Positions 5,676 to 6,196 of a DNA stretch of 6,196 nucleotides are shown in pieces. The stretch lies in NCBI GenBank assembly GCA_030668465.1, contig DAOUTX010000068.1:1-6196 (forward strand), written 5' to 3'. This stretch comes from Atribacterota bacterium. GTDB lineage: Bacteria > Atribacterota > Phoenicimicrobiia > Phoenicimicrobiales > Phoenicimicrobiaceae. Position numbers and translations under genes: made by a program. The notes under the pieces are model-generated. The model made no database searches. It saw only the letters and a program-made list of their open reading frames with translations, and was not told the origin of the DNA. Positions within the stretch are counted from its first letter, which is position 1; each line of letters begins with the position of its first letter.

Positions 5676-5746
5676 TTACTTGGTTATCTGGTTGATGAAT
5701 TAATATCAAACTAATTAACCAGTTAACTAAGTAACTATTTAACCAA
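5676..5746. repeat. Octamer-built imperfect palindrome upstream of the flavoprotein gene
   Basis: The arm TTACTTGGTTATCTGGTT (5676-5693) is complementary to 5717-5734 at 16 of 18 positions; one of the two mismatches would be a G-U pair in RNA. The stem can continue three more pairs inward, leaving a loop of about 17 bases. Each arm is also an 8-base tandem: TTACTTGG and TTATCTGG on the left, TTAACCAG, TTAACTAA, GTAACTAT and TTAACCAA at 5715-5746 on the right. The last unit can also pair with the left arm (5680-5686). No U run follows on the + strand, so this is not a standard intrinsic terminator, though it could protect the 3' end of the mobB transcript or modulate the next gene. Confidence 0.7.
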
Positions 5747-5749
5747 TGG

Positions 5750-5758
5750 GGAGGTGAT
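5750..5758 (+). promoter_or_regulatory. Near-perfect ribosome binding site for the flavoprotein gene
   Basis: GGAGGTGAT is a full-length match to the anti-Shine-Dalgarno end of 16S rRNA and sits six bases before the ATG at 5765. It is the strongest ribosome site in the window, suggests high expression, and fixes the start. It lies four bases after the repeat at 5676-5746, so folding there could affect access to it. Confidence 0.8.
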
Positions 5759-5764
5759 TTTATC

Positions 5765-6196
5765 ATGTCAGAAATTTTGACTCAGGCAAAACCAAATGAT
5801 AAAAAAAAGGATAAAGAGGAAAAAATCTATGATGCCATAATAATCGGAGGTGGTCCTGCCGGCTTAACCGCAGGTATCTATCTTAGTCGCGCCAGAATGA
5901 ATACTTTATTAATTGAAAAAGCCCTTCCTGGTGGACAGGCAACCCTTACTGAGATTATTGAAAATTATCCTGGCTTTCCCCTTGGCATTGCAGGTCCTGA
6001 ATTAATGCAAAGAATGGAGGAGCAGGCTGTAGGATTTGGCCTAAAAATAGAATATGGGGAAGTAGAAGAAATTAAGATAAAAGAAGACAAAGAAGATAAG
6101 GTAAGAATAGTAAAAATTAATAATAAAGAACATAAAACTCTAACTATTATTTTGGCTTCCGGAGCAGAAGCGAGTAAATTAGAAGTCCCCGGAGAA
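5765..6196 (+). CDS. trxB: Thioredoxin reductase-like FAD/NAD(P)H oxidoreductase (partial, runs off the right edge)
   Basis: 144 residues are present and the frame is still open at the window end. After a lysine-rich N-terminal extension of about 20 residues comes the FAD-binding Rossmann motif (IIIGGGPAGLTAGIYLSRA region, glycines 28-30 and 33), then LLIEK, GGQ at 56-58 and a TEIIENYPGF segment, all characteristic of the low-molecular-weight thioredoxin reductase family. The last residues (ILASGAEASKLEVPGE) are the usual end of the first FAD half. The redox CxxC and the NADPH-binding domain lie beyond the window, so an active disulfide reductase, rather than a ferredoxin-NADP reductase or CxxC-lacking relative, cannot be confirmed. 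The expected role is NADPH-dependent reduction of thioredoxin in the cytoplasm. The extension is longer than in typical family members, which begin only a few residues before the Rossmann strand. The start is set by a very strong ribosome site. Confidence 0.85.
   Translation, partial: MSEILTQAKPNDKKKDKEEKIYDAIIIGGGPAGLTAGIYLSRARMNTLLIEKALPGGQATLTEIIENYPGFPLGIAGPELMQRMEEQAVGFGLKIEYGEVEEIKIKEDKEDKVRIVKINNKEHKTLTIILASGAEASKLEVPGE

Noticed and set aside
5676..5734. Intrinsic terminator for the mobB operon
   Set aside because: The stem is AT-rich with a long loop and is not followed by a T run on the + strand, nor by an A run that would serve the minus strand. It was kept as a palindromic repeat instead.
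5398..5766. Minus-strand 122-codon open frame
   Set aside because: It overlaps the MobB-fusion gene, then reads through the heptamer and octamer repeats, producing a repetitive YTLYAIR/YTAYNIR-like peptide. Such frames are translation artefacts of 7-base repeats, and it has no supporting family match.

Overview
The window is AT-rich bacterial DNA (hand counts of 60-base blocks give about 25-38% G+C in most places). It has strong Shine-Dalgarno sites, sigma70/sigmaA-type promoters, a cyclic-di-GMP riboswitch and long AT-rich spacers. Anaerobe-type genes (a MobB/iron-sulfur fusion, a TauE/SafE exporter, a thioredoxin reductase) and intergenic heptamer repeats suggest a low-GC, probably anaerobic, perhaps uncultivated lineage of the Atribacterota or Firmicutes sort. 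That placement is an impression; there is no marker gene here to prove it.

Layout. Bases 3-95 hold the last codons of a + strand gene, converging on a minus-strand FmdB-family zinc-ribbon gene (84-392) that has its own clear promoter (427-454). A divergent AT-rich spacer follows. Its right part is a class I cyclic-di-GMP riboswitch (GEMM-I, about 745-840). This sits directly upstream of a 935-residue cytoplasmic sensor/turnover protein (906-3713) with the order PAS-PAS-PAS-GAF-GGDEF-HD-GYP, in which the synthase motif, the product-inhibition site and the phosphodiesterase metal ligands are all intact. The protein that makes and breaks cyclic-di-GMP is therefore probably controlled by a cyclic-di-GMP-sensing leader, forming a feedback loop.

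After a spacer with a degenerate heptamer repeat (3875-3909) and a good promoter (3920-3948) comes a likely two-gene operon: a TauE/SafE-family permease (4050-4844), then a MobB-type P-loop protein fused to a C-terminal four-cysteine iron-sulfur domain (4868-5596). The next spacer carries a second heptamer array in opposite orientation (5602-5667) and a long imperfect palindrome built of octamers (5676-5746). A strong ribosome binding site then leads into a thioredoxin-reductase-like flavoprotein that runs off the window (5765-6196).

The points most worth following up are the riboswitch/GGDEF-HD-GYP feedback unit, the sharp change in base composition inside that gene (PAS half AT-rich, GAF-GGDEF-HD-GYP half much richer in G+C), the MobB/iron-sulfur fusion, and the heptamer/octamer repeats in the spacers.
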